Origin: Pseudoprevotella muciniphila
GTDB lineage: Bacteria > Bacteroidota > Bacteroidia > Bacteroidales > Bacteroidaceae
Direction: 5' to 3'
Length of the DNA: 64,000 nt
Assembly (NCBI RefSeq): GCF_003265305.2
Contig: NZ_CP033459.1
Location: forward strand, 744,001-808,000
Made by a program: the position numbers and the translations under genes
The notes under the pieces: generated by a model
Databases searched by the model: none
Seen by the model: only the letters and a program-made list of their open reading frames with translations
What the model was told of the DNA's origin: nothing
Part shown: positions 16,576 to 26,590 of the stretch, piece after piece
How positions within the stretch are numbered: position 1 is the stretch's first letter
Layout of the letters: each line of letters begins with the position of its first letter

Positions 16576-19500
16576 TTATCTGAAATAAATTTTTCTTTGG
16601 TTTTGGATGTAGATATGTCCCTTAATCGGGTTGGTTACCCTACGTCCCTGCAAATCGTACAACGGAGCATTCTTATCGTATTCACCGATTGTAACATTGC
16701 CTTCTGCGTCGATAGTGCCGATGTTGGTAATGTTGCCAAACTCGTCTTCAAGTTCGAGCGCAATCGTAAAGTCTTTACTTCCATAGAAGTCTTCACTGTT
16801 AGGGATATAGGGCTTGTTCTTAGGCAGGAACACATGGTCTTCATCCAATTTCGTGTAGTTGCTGTTCGTGTATCCCTCAGAGCCAATCAGGCAGCAGCGT
16901 ACGATGTCTTCATCGTTGACGTAGTCGATGACGAAGCCGCTGTTTTTGGTCAACTTGAAGCCTGGCTTGCCTTCAATGGTATCCTTCTCTACATTACTAT
17001 CCGGCGAAACGAGGAGACTGTTGTATTTCGTTGTTGCCTTACATGGCAGTAAAGGGAATTTCACGTCTTTCGGTCCACGGAAGAGGATACCCGTTCCGGC
17101 AGTAATGAACGGACGGTCATTCGAGGCTGCTTCCGGCACAATCTTTTGTCCACGTATCACTTCGTGATGACGCCATGTCATACGCCATGCTGAGAGACCG
17201 TGTCTATATGGCCATGTGAAGTCCTTATCGGGATCTACGGCAGATGAATAAACCAACTGCGTGGAGCTGTGTGCTGTTTCGGGCAGTGCGAGGTGAATCG
17301 TGTCGAGCGCGAAGCCTTTTATCATCCAGCGTGCATTGCGTTCTGAGTCACCGAGGTCGTAGTCTGTTGTGAAGACACCATTTCCTGTACTGCTGAGGAG
17401 GTAGCCTTTTGAGCTGCCCGTTATTTCTGCTCCTTCAGGCTTGATGACGAACTCTGCCCAGTTGTGCATCCTTCTCATGTCATTCACGAAGTCGATGTTC
17501 GTTCCGATGCCAGAGTCATCGCCGTATGAAGAACGCTGGTCATAGTCTTCCGGCTCAAGAGAGATTGAACCGTCAGACCCTATTTTCAGGTTCGCACTGC
17601 GATAGATGTTGTGCAATTTGTAGTACTTGTTGTTTACACTACTGTTGTCTGCAATTGCCTTATCACCTACTTCGATGAATTTCCAGAGTACGCCGGGTGT
17701 GGTTGCTTCCTCAGCATCCGACACATCTGTGAGGGTAAGAGGACCATCATTGTTGTCGCCTTTGACAGCGAGCCAACGTCCGGTTTTCTCGTTTCTTAAT
17801 TTATATCCCAACCTTACGTCGTACTTCACACCATACTGATAGAGGTTTTCAAGGAAGATGTCGTACATTGCCAACGAGTCGTCTTTTGCCTGTTGCAAAG
17901 CCACTTTGTATTCAGACAATGTCGTGTAATCTTCAGGATTCACCGGACCGATAGTCTTGAGGTTCGCTTGAAGCAGGTTGTAGTTCAGTTCCACACTGTC
18001 CGCATGTGTGTGCATGCCAAGATAGCCTATGTGATCGTGGAAGAACTCTTTGTTGAATGCACGGGCGTAAATCGCTGTCAGGTCAGGGAATGTCATGGTG
18101 CGTGCAAAGTAGGAACCACCGTTGTGATAGATGGAAGGTTCGTAAGATGCAGCCTGATTGGTTTGACCATTTGTCCATTCCTCTGTACCGAGTACGTTTT
18201 TGATATACGCACCATTTGGTTGGTAGCGGGCGTGCCAATAGCAATTCCATCCAACTGTATTGTTATTTGGTGGAGGATTATAAGCGTCGAAACTGAAGGT
18301 GGTATATCTATCGACCAGCATATAATAACCACTTTGTGAGTGCTGCGTTACCTGGATGAGATGCTTGGAATAGAGTTTCTCTTGTTCAGTATTGTCGTTT
18401 GGTAACCACTTGATATTTCTCTCGCCTGCGGTGCAGATGTGGTCTGCGTTCTTACTACCCATGTATCTACCGGCACCTTCAGCCTTGTTGTAAACGAGGT
18501 AACCGTTGATGCTGTCGCCGACGAAACAGAAGAGGAATCTGTCGCAGAACGGCGTATTGACATCTGCCATACTGACGTAGCGGAAGAAGTTCTGACTCAT
18601 AATGTATGGGTTTTCTTTCTTTCCGTCACACGCTCTGACGGTTATGGCATACCAACGTGTGTTTTCGGCGAATGTCCAGTCCCCATCATCGTTCTGGTAT
18701 GGAGGATTAGAACCTATGATAGGATAGTCGTTGAGTTCATAGCCGGTATATCGAATAATCCTGTCGCTGTGCTTGGTTTCGGTAATACCATTTTCATAGT
18801 GGTAGCCAATGAGTTCCGGACGATGGAACGTGATGTGCGAATAGGACTGACTCATGGGATTGTAGGGCAACCAAAGGTTTTTCGGCAGTTCGTAGCCCTG
18901 AATAGAGTCGCGGCTGTCGCCTGGTGCATAATCAGTGTTCTTGTAGCCAAGACCGTAGCACTTAAAACCATAGGCACTGATAATACCTTGTTCGTATGCA
19001 TCTTCGCGTCTGATTTTTCTCACAGGAGTGAAGGTGAAGTATGAACCGGGATCAGTTGCATTATTATGGAATCCCATGTTATAATCAATACCTCCATGAT
19101 TGGAGAAGTACCAATTGGTTGGTGTGGCAATAGTATCGTTTGCTGCAACCAAGTTGTATGCGTTTGCCACCCCACTTACTGCGACAGGTATGATAGCCCA
19201 AAGGGTTGCATTTTCGCGATTTGAAACGGTGTCTGTAACCTGTTTCTTGCCTTCTTCAAATCTTTCAGCTTTCCAATACTTGCCATTGATGTTCTTAATC
19301 CATGCTCCTCCAATGCCGTTAGGTTCCAAGAACCAAACCTGTGTGGAGTCGTTTCGGTACTGCACGTTTTGTTCAATGTCGCTCAACCAATAATAGTTGC
19401 GATAATGTTTCAAACCCTGTGGGTTTATGTAGTACTGTTCACGGTCGGAGAGACTATAGCCTGCTCCACCATTCATGGTCAGTGTGACAGGACCTCCTGA

Positions 19501-22500
19501 TTCTTCAGCACGTCCCGGCATTTCGATGCGGTAAGTGCTGTTGTTGAGTTCCGAGTTGAACACATCATAGACTGGGCTGATGGGTATGAGGCTGAAATTC
19601 GCTCCTATACCCGGATTTTTGGTAAAACCGATATGCTTTGACATACCACCTGGGCTGGCGAGATAGCTGGTTGAGTTGTTCACCGTGGTTTTGAATCTAT
19701 AGACATATTCGTCTTGATTGCCGTTGAGCCTTTCGAAAGCGAACTTCAGGGCATCATCAACCTCAAGCACCTGATAGAACTTGACAGGAGAGTTCGGAAC
19801 GCTCGGATTTCCGTTCCCATCTTTCCAGAAACAAGGCACAGTTGCATCGCCGTTTTTCTTGTCGAAATAAGTGAATGTAGTAGGATCCGCAGGATCTATG
19901 TATGTTTTCAGCCTGAAAATGCTGTCGTTCATGTGCTCAATGACGATGGGTGCAGCCTCGCTGATGTCTGTCGTTACGGTAACATCACCAGTCGTTGTGC
20001 TTGTTGGTTTCTTGATGTAGGCAGGTGTGTTGCCTGCTGTTGAGGTACGCATCAAGTAGAACGAGGAGTCTGTTGCCGTAACCAGAGTGTAGTAATTATC
20101 TGCAGACAAAGTTGAGGTTGCTGCGTTGTCACCGTTGAAATACCAATCGTTCCGGTTCCAACGGAGGGCAAATGTGCTTCCTGCAACAAGTCTGGCGGGA
20201 GATTTTACTGTCTGGATTTTTACAGAAGCGGAAGGATTGCTTAAAGAAGTAGACAAACTGCTTACGATTGCCTCTGCAAAGGTGTTGCCTGTAGCATCTT
20301 CCTTGTTGCTCAGATAACCTACTTCGTTTGCAGTATAGAACATTATGCTGTCGTTGTCACTCTTTTCTACATACCAGTGTTGCTTTCCGTTAGCAATGAA
20401 AGCATTGGACCCCATCGTTTCATCCGACTTGTGTACCTGTGTGAGGTAGTAGTTCCCATGTCCGGTGAACTGGATACGGTAGAGCTTGTTGCTCTCCACT
20501 AAATCGCCATTTACGTCGAAGAGGTCGTCAATGGCGTATGGTGAAGTGTTTTGTCTCTTTTGGATGATGATAGTGGCATCACCCGACAGATTCGCAATGG
20601 CGCTCGAAAGGTTTTCTGCCTGAATTTTGGTACTGCCTATGAAGTATCTGTATTGTGCGTCATTGTAAGCGATTGCGCTTTCTCCGGCAGCAGCCGTGAT
20701 GTTAAGGCTAGAGATGCCCTTGCCTTGTTCCACATACACACCGCGCATGGCAGTCTTGTCAAATGTTAAACCATTGTATGTGATGGACGGATTAGCGTAT
20801 TCATTTCCGTTTTCATCTTTCACGATGAATGAAAGTTTGTTAGCAGGTACGAACTGTATCTTTTCGCCCACGTCTGTGGTAACAACTTGAGTGTTGAGAC
20901 CGGCTGTGTTCGCACTGTTCACTACATCGGAAGTGTATTGGTAGATGCTTCCGGTGGAATTGGAAGTTGTGAGGTGATATCTGCGGAGTATGTTGTCGCA
21001 GGGCCATGCCGAGAACGGTGTGGCATTTGCGAGTGTTGCATCGAAAGCGAAGGATGTGCCGTAGCCTATGCCCGAAGTGGGATAGTTGTTCACTTTCAAG
21101 TAGGTGTCATCGCTGCTGCGGAGCACGATGGTCTGGAGACTACCGTAGGGGCGCCATACCTGTGTGGAGTCGCCGTTCCATGCGAGCGGTGCAATTTGTC
21201 CTGAAGCATTTTTGGTTTGGTATGCCACGTTGGCGTCGATTTCTGCATCAGTAGTGCCATTGACGTTTTGGCGCATCTTGAGGAAGTAGCGCTTGCCTGA
21301 AACTATTGCTTGGTCAAACTTGTCGTTGAGGGTCGTCTGCGCACCAGGTCTGTTATAATCAATATTACTGTTTTTTACCTTGATTAATAAGCTGGAAGTT
21401 ATTTTCGATATAGTTTGGTAGAAGCCAGAGAAGTCGTAGTCTATACCATTGATGTTGAATAAGAGTTCTTCCAGCGTGTTGAGACTCATGCCGGGGAAAG
21501 TACCACTGCCAAACGTGTAGTAACCTCCGTCTGGCAGAACGAATTCGCCGGAGGCGGATGTTATGTCATTGATGGTAACAGTTATGGGGAGACCATTTTC
21601 GTCCACGAAATTTACATCATATGCAGGCACGAACTGGAACACGCTACCAAAGTCAGTGGAGACGTTGTATAATCCCATGTTAGAAAATGTGTAGCCCCCA
21701 TGGTTACTCAAATAGTTGCTTGTCGAGTTACTTGTGGTAGTTTCCAGTAAATAGCCATTGATGGAGTTGCCTTCAACCGTGATAGTCCGTGGCGTGGGGA
21801 ACCAGACTTCAGCACGTTCCTCTGTGGCGGCTGTCAGGAATTCCTTGTCGTGACCGTTAGCCCATGATGTGCTTGCTTCATTATTATTTTTTTCGGTGAA
21901 TTTGAAACTTGCTGCGTAATTGCCATTTTCTTCCGATTTCAGCACCAATCCTCCAGGGGCAAAACTCAACGTCCACTTCATCGAGTTGTCGAGTGAGGCA
22001 CTTTTGTGTACAATATAACTGCTGCCTGTCGAACCGGTGAGATATACATTGTATCCTACCTGTGTGGCGCGACCGGGCATTCTGATGGCATACTTGCCTC
22101 CATCCTGTACAGGATTACCCAATACGTCGAGTGGAATACTTGTGGTTGCAGTGAGCGAAGCTTCTTCTCCTGCAGCATATATCCATATTCGCTGATTCGG
22201 TCTGTTATCGCCATATTGAAATTGAACTATTTGACTAAGTCCATATTCACCTTTATTGTTTACTCCAAAGTCCCCATTTTTCAAATAGAAGTATCCGCCA
22301 TTGTTATAAATGAGTTCGTAATCGGCAGCGGTGCCCAAGATAATGCTCTCAGAATTCGATCCGGATAATGCAGGGAAGTAGTATCCATCTTCACCCATAA
22401 TCTGAACAATCTTCTTGTTTCCGTCAGTTTCAGCTTTTGTTATGGTGAAGATGTATCTTTCTGTGTCATATCTCAGAGAATCTCTCTTACCTAATGAATG

Positions 22501-23499
22501 GTTATACCCCCAAAAGAGATATCCCCCATTACCATTAGTATTGTGTATTTTCATGACAATTTTCTGTCCTGCTTGAATCTGGGAGATATCGGTGATTTCG
22601 GTGAGCGACAGTTCTCGTGTAATTTTATTAAAAGTACGAATTTCCTCTTGCTGACCGAGCGTTACGGTAACCACATTGCCTGTTTCATTAGGCACGAAAC
22701 GAAGTGCGCTACCCGCAGTAGCCGTGTTTGTTCCGTCTGAGGCAGTAGTGATTTGATAGCCCTGATAGGCATTTGGTACTAAGTAGGTATATTCTTTTCC
22801 AATGGAAACGTTGGTCTCTGTTTTTGTAAAAAGCGTAATGCCATCCTTTACGAAATTGATGGTGATGACGGTTTTCTGTTCCACTGCCTGATAGAAGGCG
22901 AAAGGATAGCAGAAACCTGCATAGTTAACAATTGCGTTGTCAGGACTGACCTTCAATCCTGCCTGTTCTTCGGTCGTGACGATGCCGAAAACATTCGCAT
23001 TCGTAAAGTCGCCTGTTGCGCAGTTGATGCAGGATTGACCGTCGTCGGAAACAGATGACTCGCCTTCTCCCATCGTGTTGATGCCCGATGGCAGATTTTG
23101 GTAGTCATATAACTTGACTGACGCTTCTTCAGAACTCAGCCGGCTTGATGTGTTGCTACTGATGTACCTGCCGGTACTTGCGTTTTTGAAAGTTACTGTT
23201 GAACCTTCTTTAGCGGTCAACGTCCAAATTTCAGCGGCAGAGGGCGTATAATCCTTGGGAAGTTTGCCCGGCTTGTTCATCTTGAAAGCACTTCCAGTGT
23301 CGCAGATGTAGCCGGCATAAGCAAGGCCCGAAGTGTTGGTGCCGGAGATTGCCGTACTGAAAATTGCGTAGTTGTTACCTACTGTGAGGTCGGAGAGCGA
23401 TACTCTCGTGCCAGTGGTCATTCTGTACGTTTGTGCACCAACCGGCAATGCCAACCAAGAGAGCAGGATAACGAACAATTGCGTAATTTTTGTTCTCAT
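16576..23499 (-). CDS. Giant secreted modular surface protein (2307 residues)
   Basis: A signal peptide (about 1-22, ending PVGAQ) leads into a long chain of related beta-rich modules. Recurring signatures include Y-I/A-I-x-MPGRA (several times), SNHGG or SPGG followed by a short MGL/MGF segment, and W-x-L/P lines, roughly every 180-250 residues. The pattern is reminiscent of ricin-like beta-trefoil carbohydrate-binding modules, but this is inference. The C-terminus (about 2277-2307) has YDLQGRRV followed by KGHIYIQN and a basic end, the tail typical of secreted Prevotella proteins and probably a sorting signal. No catalytic motif was recognised. A strong promoter candidate sits about 108-136 bases upstream. 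It likely acts at the cell surface as an adhesin or glycan binder. Confidence 0.85.
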   Translation of the reverse strand: MRTKITQLFVILLSWLALPVGAQTYRMTTGTRVSLSDLTVGNNYAIFSTAISGTNTSGLAYAGYICDTGSAFKMNKPGKLPKDYTPSAAEIWTLTAKEGSTVTFKNASTGRYISSNTSSRLSSEEASVKLYDYQNLPSGINTMGEGESSVSDDGQSCINCATGDFTNANVFGIVTTEEQAGLKVSPDNAIVNYAGFCYPFAFYQAVEQKTVITINFVKDGITLFTKTETNVSIGKEYTYLVPNAYQGYQITTASDGTNTATAGSALRFVPNETGNVVTVTLGQQEEIRTFNKITRELSLTEITDISQIQAGQKIVMKIHNTNGNGGYLFWGYNHSLGKRDSLRYDTERYIFTITKAETDGNKKIVQIMGEDGYYFPALSGSNSESIILGTAADYELIYNNGGYFYLKNGDFGVNNKGEYGLSQIVQFQYGDNRPNQRIWIYAAGEEASLTATTSIPLDVLGNPVQDGGKYAIRMPGRATQVGYNVYLTGSTGSSYIVHKSASLDNSMKWTLSFAPGGLVLKSEENGNYAASFKFTEKNNNEASTSWANGHDKEFLTAATEERAEVWFPTPRTITVEGNSINGYLLETTTSNSTSNYLSNHGGYTFSNMGLYNVSTDFGSVFQFVPAYDVNFVDENGLPITVTINDITSASGEFVLPDGGYYTFGSGTFPGMSLNTLEELLFNINGIDYDFSGFYQTISKITSSLLIKVKNSNIDYNRPGAQTTLNDKFDQAIVSGKRYFLKMRQNVNGTTDAEIDANVAYQTKNASGQIAPLAWNGDSTQVWRPYGSLQTIVLRSSDDTYLKVNNYPTSGIGYGTSFAFDATLANATPFSAWPCDNILRRYHLTTSNSTGSIYQYTSDVVNSANTAGLNTQVVTTDVGEKIQFVPANKLSFIVKDENGNEYANPSITYNGLTFDKTAMRGVYVEQGKGISSLNITAAAGESAIAYNDAQYRYFIGSTKIQAENLSSAIANLSGDATIIIQKRQNTSPYAIDDLFDVNGDLVESNKLYRIQFTGHGNYYLTQVHKSDETMGSNAFIANGKQHWYVEKSDNDSIMFYTANEVGYLSNKEDATGNTFAEAIVSSLSTSLSNPSASVKIQTVKSPARLVAGSTFALRWNRNDWYFNGDNAATSTLSADNYYTLVTATDSSFYLMRTSTAGNTPAYIKKPTSTTTGDVTVTTDISEAAPIVIEHMNDSIFRLKTYIDPADPTTFTYFDKKNGDATVPCFWKDGNGNPSVPNSPVKFYQVLEVDDALKFAFERLNGNQDEYVYRFKTTVNNSTSYLASPGGMSKHIGFTKNPGIGANFSLIPISPVYDVFNSELNNSTYRIEMPGRAEESGGPVTLTMNGGAGYSLSDREQYYINPQGLKHYRNYYWLSDIEQNVQYRNDSTQVWFLEPNGIGGAWIKNINGKYWKAERFEEGKKQVTDTVSNRENATLWAIIPVAVSGVANAYNLVAANDTIATPTNWYFSNHGGIDYNMGFHNNATDPGSYFTFTPVRKIRREDAYEQGIISAYGFKCYGLGYKNTDYAPGDSRDSIQGYELPKNLWLPYNPMSQSYSHITFHRPELIGYHYENGITETKHSDRIIRYTGYELNDYPIIGSNPPYQNDDGDWTFAENTRWYAITVRACDGKKENPYIMSQNFFRYVSMADVNTPFCDRFLFCFVGDSINGYLVYNKAEGAGRYMGSKNADHICTAGERNIKWLPNDNTEQEKLYSKHLIQVTQHSQSGYYMLVDRYTTFSFDAYNPPPNNNTVGWNCYWHARYQPNGAYIKNVLGTEEWTNGQTNQAASYEPSIYHNGGSYFARTMTFPDLTAIYARAFNKEFFHDHIGYLGMHTHADSVELNYNLLQANLKTIGPVNPEDYTTLSEYKVALQQAKDDSLAMYDIFLENLYQYGVKYDVRLGYKLRNEKTGRWLAVKGDNNDGPLTLTDVSDAEEATTPGVLWKFIEVGDKAIADNSSVNNKYYKLHNIYRSANLKIGSDGSISLEPEDYDQRSSYGDDSGIGTNIDFVNDMRRMHNWAEFVIKPEGAEITGSSKGYLLSSTGNGVFTTDYDLGDSERNARWMIKGFALDTIHLALPETAHSSTQLVYSSAVDPDKDFTWPYRHGLSAWRMTWRHHEVIRGQKIVPEAASNDRPFITAGTGILFRGPKDVKFPLLPCKATTKYNSLLVSPDSNVEKDTIEGKPGFKLTKNSGFVIDYVNDEDIVRCCLIGSEGYTNSNYTKLDEDHVFLPKNKPYIPNSEDFYGSKDFTIALELEDEFGNITNIGTIDAEGNVTIGEYDKNAPLYDLQGRRVTNPIKGHIYIQNQRKIYFR

Positions 23500-23606
23500 T
23501 ATAATACTATATTTTATATGTTATTTTCAGATCAAATTCCAACCTTAGCGTCCTTATGCTGAAAGAAACTTTAGATTGATTTTGAGTTTAAATAGTTATG
23601 TCCTTA

Positions 23607-23635
23607 CAAAAATACATGTTACAATTATGTTACAA
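23607..23635 (-). promoter_or_regulatory. Promoter for the giant secreted protein gene
   Basis: On the minus strand TTG (23635-23633) is followed after 18 bases by TATTTTTG (23614-23607), close to the Bacteroides consensus. A direct repeat ttgtaaca occupies the spacer and flank and may be an operator. The predicted leader is about 100 bases. Confidence 0.5.
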
Positions 23636-23826
23636 TATAATAATAATGTATAAAAATGCGTTTTTAGCAATTTTTAAATGATTTTTACCTTATTTTGCAA
23701 AGACGAGTTTGCAAATAAAATTATTGGTGTCCGGTAAAAGTTTTATGGACATAGTCATAAGCCTTTCTGTTTGGGTGTTTTATGGGTGGTGTAATCTATG
23801 GGGGCTTACTCTTTGACTTTGTTGCG

Positions 23827-24062
23827 TCCGTTTTAGTGCTCTGAATTAGGCTGAAAGCCTTACTGCTCATAGCCCAAGGCAACGCCTTGGGTATATGGAC
23901 GTATGAGTATTTGCGTCCTGAAAGGACAAAAGCCATATTATTAAATAAATGCTAATCTCGTTTCTGCTTTTGCACTTACAGTGCGCCATTGCCATTGACC
24001 TTATCCCCCAGGGCGTTGCCCTGGGCTATGGGCTTTACGGACTTTCAGCCCGTTTTAGCGGA
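23827..24062. repeat. Palindromic interspersed repeat pair (CCCAAGGCAACGCCTTGGG type)
   Basis: The left half carries ggctgaaagcc and cccaaggcaacgccttggg. The right half carries the inverted counterpart, cagggcgttgccctg and gggctatgggc, then actttcagcccgttttagcgg. A third hairpin, gtcctgaaaggac, lies between. The two halves are inverted copies of one another, so the whole segment can fold as one structure. It fills the gap between htpG's terminator and the upstream region of the giant gene; no gene is visible. Confidence 0.75.
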
Positions 24063-24139
24063 CAACAATAAAATAAAATAAAATAAAATGTAAACATCTC
24101 GTTAATTTTGAGAGATAAGGAGGGGATATTTAGCAAAAA

Positions 24140-24168
24140 AGCGGATGCCTTAGGTTTGGGCATCCGCT
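24140..24168 (-). terminator. Rho-independent terminator of htpG
   Basis: AGCGGATGCC (24140-24149) pairs perfectly with GGCATCCGCT (24159-24168) around a 9-base loop. On the minus strand it is followed by TTTTTTG, and it lies 24 bases after the htpG stop. Confidence 0.85.
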
Positions 24169-24192
24169 GTATGGTGGTTTATATGTATTTAC

Positions 24193-26235
24193 TTATTTCA
24201 CGAAGTCCACACTTCTGCGCAGGAAGCGGTCGAGCGCCTCGCCTTTGAGCAATCCGTTTTGTAGGAGAGCGAGGTCGATGAGGTGCGCTATGGCGGGTTT
24301 TGAGGCGGCATATTCCTTGAGTGCCTCTGTGCGCTTGGTGCGCTGTGCCTCGATGGCTTCATCGCATTCCTTATTCGTGTTCTTCTCCTCTTCGGTGAGG
24401 TCTTCGGGCTTTTTGTCCTTTTGCTCTTGCTCGATGACCTGTTTACGAGCATTCAGTCCCTTGAGTTCTGCCTCGATGGGGTTGAGTGTCTCGATGGGCA
24501 GTTCATCAACAATGCGTTTCACCGCCGGATGGTCGGCATTGAGTACGAAGGAATACATATCCGGCATTTCGCCATAGAATCCCATTCCAGCCTGTATGGC
24601 ACTCATCTCCTTCATACGGCGCATGTATTCACTCTGAGTGAGAACGACGGGCATTGCTGCTTCGCCCATGGGTTCCACCATGACGTGGAATTCTTTTTTC
24701 TCCACAACGGGTATTGCAGCCTTGAAGGCATCAGCCAGTTGTGCAGACTCAGTGGCAGAGAACTTCACTTCCTGTCCGTCGGTCTTGGGTATGAGGCGCT
24801 CGATGGTGTCGCCATCTACACGACTGAAGCGCGACTTCTCGAATTTGCTCTCGAGCATGCTGACCAATGGGCTGTCGAGTTGTCCGTCGAGCAGGAGAAC
24901 GCTGTAGCCCTTGTCCTTTGCGGCTTGTATGTAGGAGTATTGTTCTTCCTTGTCTGATGTGTAAAGATAGACGAGCGTACCGTCTTTGTCGGTCTGTTCT
25001 GCCTTGATGAGGTCCCTGTACTCATCGTAGGTGAAGTATTTGCCTTCAACATCCTTGAAGAGGGCAAACTTGGCAGCCTTGTCGTAGAAGTCGGGTTCGC
25101 TGAGCAGTCCGTAGTGGATAAAGAGTTTCAGCCCATCCCATTTTTCCTCGAAATCCTTGCGGTCGTCCTTGAAGATTTCGTTGAGACGGTCGCTCACCTT
25201 CTTCATTATATAGGTGGAGATTTTCTTCACGTTGGCATCGCTCTGCAGATAACTTCGACTCACGTTGAGGGGTATGTCGGGACTGTCGATGACACCATGT
25301 AGGAGTGTCAGGAAGTCGGGCACGATGTTTTCCACGTGGTCGGTTACGAACACCTGGTTGCAATAGAGTTGTATCCTGTCGCGGTGCACGTCGAGGTTGC
25401 TCTTGATTTGCGGGAAATAGAGCACACCGGTGAGATTGAACGGGAAATCCACGTTGAGGTGTATCCAGAAGAGCGGCTCGTCTGCCATGGGATAGAGTTC
25501 GCGATAGAACTTCTTGTAATCCTCGTCCTTAAGTGTCGAAGGCGCCTTGGTCCAGAGCGGTTCTGTGTCGTTCACCACATTTGGCTCGTCGGTTTCAACT
25601 TCCTTGCCTTCCTCCCACTTTGTCTTCTTTCCCACAGCGATGGGTACCGGCAGGAAGCGGCAGTATTTGCGCAGGAGTTCGAGAATCTTGTTTTTCTGTG
25701 CAAACTCCTTGCAGTCGTCAGCAAGGTGGAGCACGATCGATGTACCCCTGTCGGCCTTATCACATTCTTCCATTGTGAATTCGGGACTGCCGTCGCAGGT
25801 CCAGTGCACAGCCTTGGCACCTTCCTGATGGCTGAGGGAGAAGATTTCCACCTGACTTGCCACCATGAATGCGCTGTAGAAGCCAAGTCCGAAGTGGCCG
25901 ATGATGGCATTGGCGTCGTCCTTGTATTTCTCGAGGAAGTCGTTGGCGCCGGAGAAGGCTATCTGGTTGATGTACTTGTCGAGTTCTTCCTGTGTCATGC
26001 CGATACCGCGGTCGGTAATGGTCAGTGTGCCAGCCGTTTCGTCCATGGCGATTTGAATGGTCAGGTCGCCCAGTTCGCCCTTGAATTCGCCTTTCGATGC
26101 GAGAGTCCTGAGTTTCTGTGTGGCATCCACTGCGTTCGAAACGAGTTCGCGGAGGAAGATTTCGTGGTCGCTGTAAAGAAATTTCTTGATTACCGGAAAG
26201 ATGTTTTCGGTGGTTATTCCAATATTACCTTTCAT
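24193..26235 (-). CDS. htpG: Molecular chaperone HtpG (Hsp90)
   Basis: This ATP-dependent dimeric chaperone acts in the cytosol on stress-damaged or immature clients. The N-terminal GHKL ATPase shows ELVSNAVDATQKL (about 31-43, with the catalytic Glu and the Mg-binding Asn), TDRGIGMT (about 76-83) and the GHFGLGFYSAFM lid region. Middle and C-terminal dimerisation domains follow. The 680-residue length matches Bacteroidetes homologues. It is a single-gene unit with a strong terminator and a 340-base divergent spacer to the plus-strand exporter operon. Confidence 0.96.
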   Translation of the reverse strand: MKGNIGITTENIFPVIKKFLYSDHEIFLRELVSNAVDATQKLRTLASKGEFKGELGDLTIQIAMDETAGTLTITDRGIGMTQEELDKYINQIAFSGANDFLEKYKDDANAIIGHFGLGFYSAFMVASQVEIFSLSHQEGAKAVHWTCDGSPEFTMEECDKADRGTSIVLHLADDCKEFAQKNKILELLRKYCRFLPVPIAVGKKTKWEEGKEVETDEPNVVNDTEPLWTKAPSTLKDEDYKKFYRELYPMADEPLFWIHLNVDFPFNLTGVLYFPQIKSNLDVHRDRIQLYCNQVFVTDHVENIVPDFLTLLHGVIDSPDIPLNVSRSYLQSDANVKKISTYIMKKVSDRLNEIFKDDRKDFEEKWDGLKLFIHYGLLSEPDFYDKAAKFALFKDVEGKYFTYDEYRDLIKAEQTDKDGTLVYLYTSDKEEQYSYIQAAKDKGYSVLLLDGQLDSPLVSMLESKFEKSRFSRVDGDTIERLIPKTDGQEVKFSATESAQLADAFKAAIPVVEKKEFHVMVEPMGEAAMPVVLTQSEYMRRMKEMSAIQAGMGFYGEMPDMYSFVLNADHPAVKRIVDELPIETLNPIEAELKGLNARKQVIEQEQKDKKPEDLTEEEKNTNKECDEAIEAQRTKRTEALKEYAASKPAIAHLIDLALLQNGLLKGEALDRFLRRSVDFVK

Positions 26236-26311
26236 GATTTTTATGTTTTTTGTTTCATTTTTTCGGTGATATTACTTTGCAATTTTTATGCCAAAGGTTT
26301 TTAGAGCAGCA

Positions 26312-26405
26312 AAGGACATGGAAAGTACTGCCATCATAACCAAAAGTGACTGGAAAAATGACATCGAAAGTGCAAAAGTCGTTGGAAAAATGACATTAAA
26401 AGTTG
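26312..26405. repeat. Short spaced repeat (aaaagt-x3-tgg, 32-base period)
   Basis: Units aaaagtgactggaaaaatga (from 26342) and aaaagtcgttggaaaaatga (from 26374) are 32 bases apart, with a weaker upstream unit near 26312 and a partial one at 26398. The array lies in the divergent spacer, 75-170 bases upstream of htpG. Its layout resembles the arrays at 1201 and 32891. Confidence 0.45.
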
Positions 26406-26514
26406 TATTAGCCGCTGATACTTAGACATTTCGACGCATCCTGTATTTCATGCCTTTATAAATTCGTTAATTTACATTTGAAACAATACTTTTACGCAGT
26501 TTAACATTTTTTTG

Positions 26515-26522
26515 TATTTTTG
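26515..26522 (+). promoter_or_regulatory. Possible -7 box for the LysE-DUF4924-rfbD operon
   Basis: TATTTTTG matches TAnnTTTG about 70 bases upstream of the ATG at 26591. The -33 region is only weakly matched (TTTA at about 20 bases), so confidence is modest. Confidence 0.35.
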
Positions 26523-26590
26523 CACTCATATAGTGCTACAGGGTGCTTTATTAAAAGCAAGCAAGCTCTGACAACTTATTGATAATCAAT

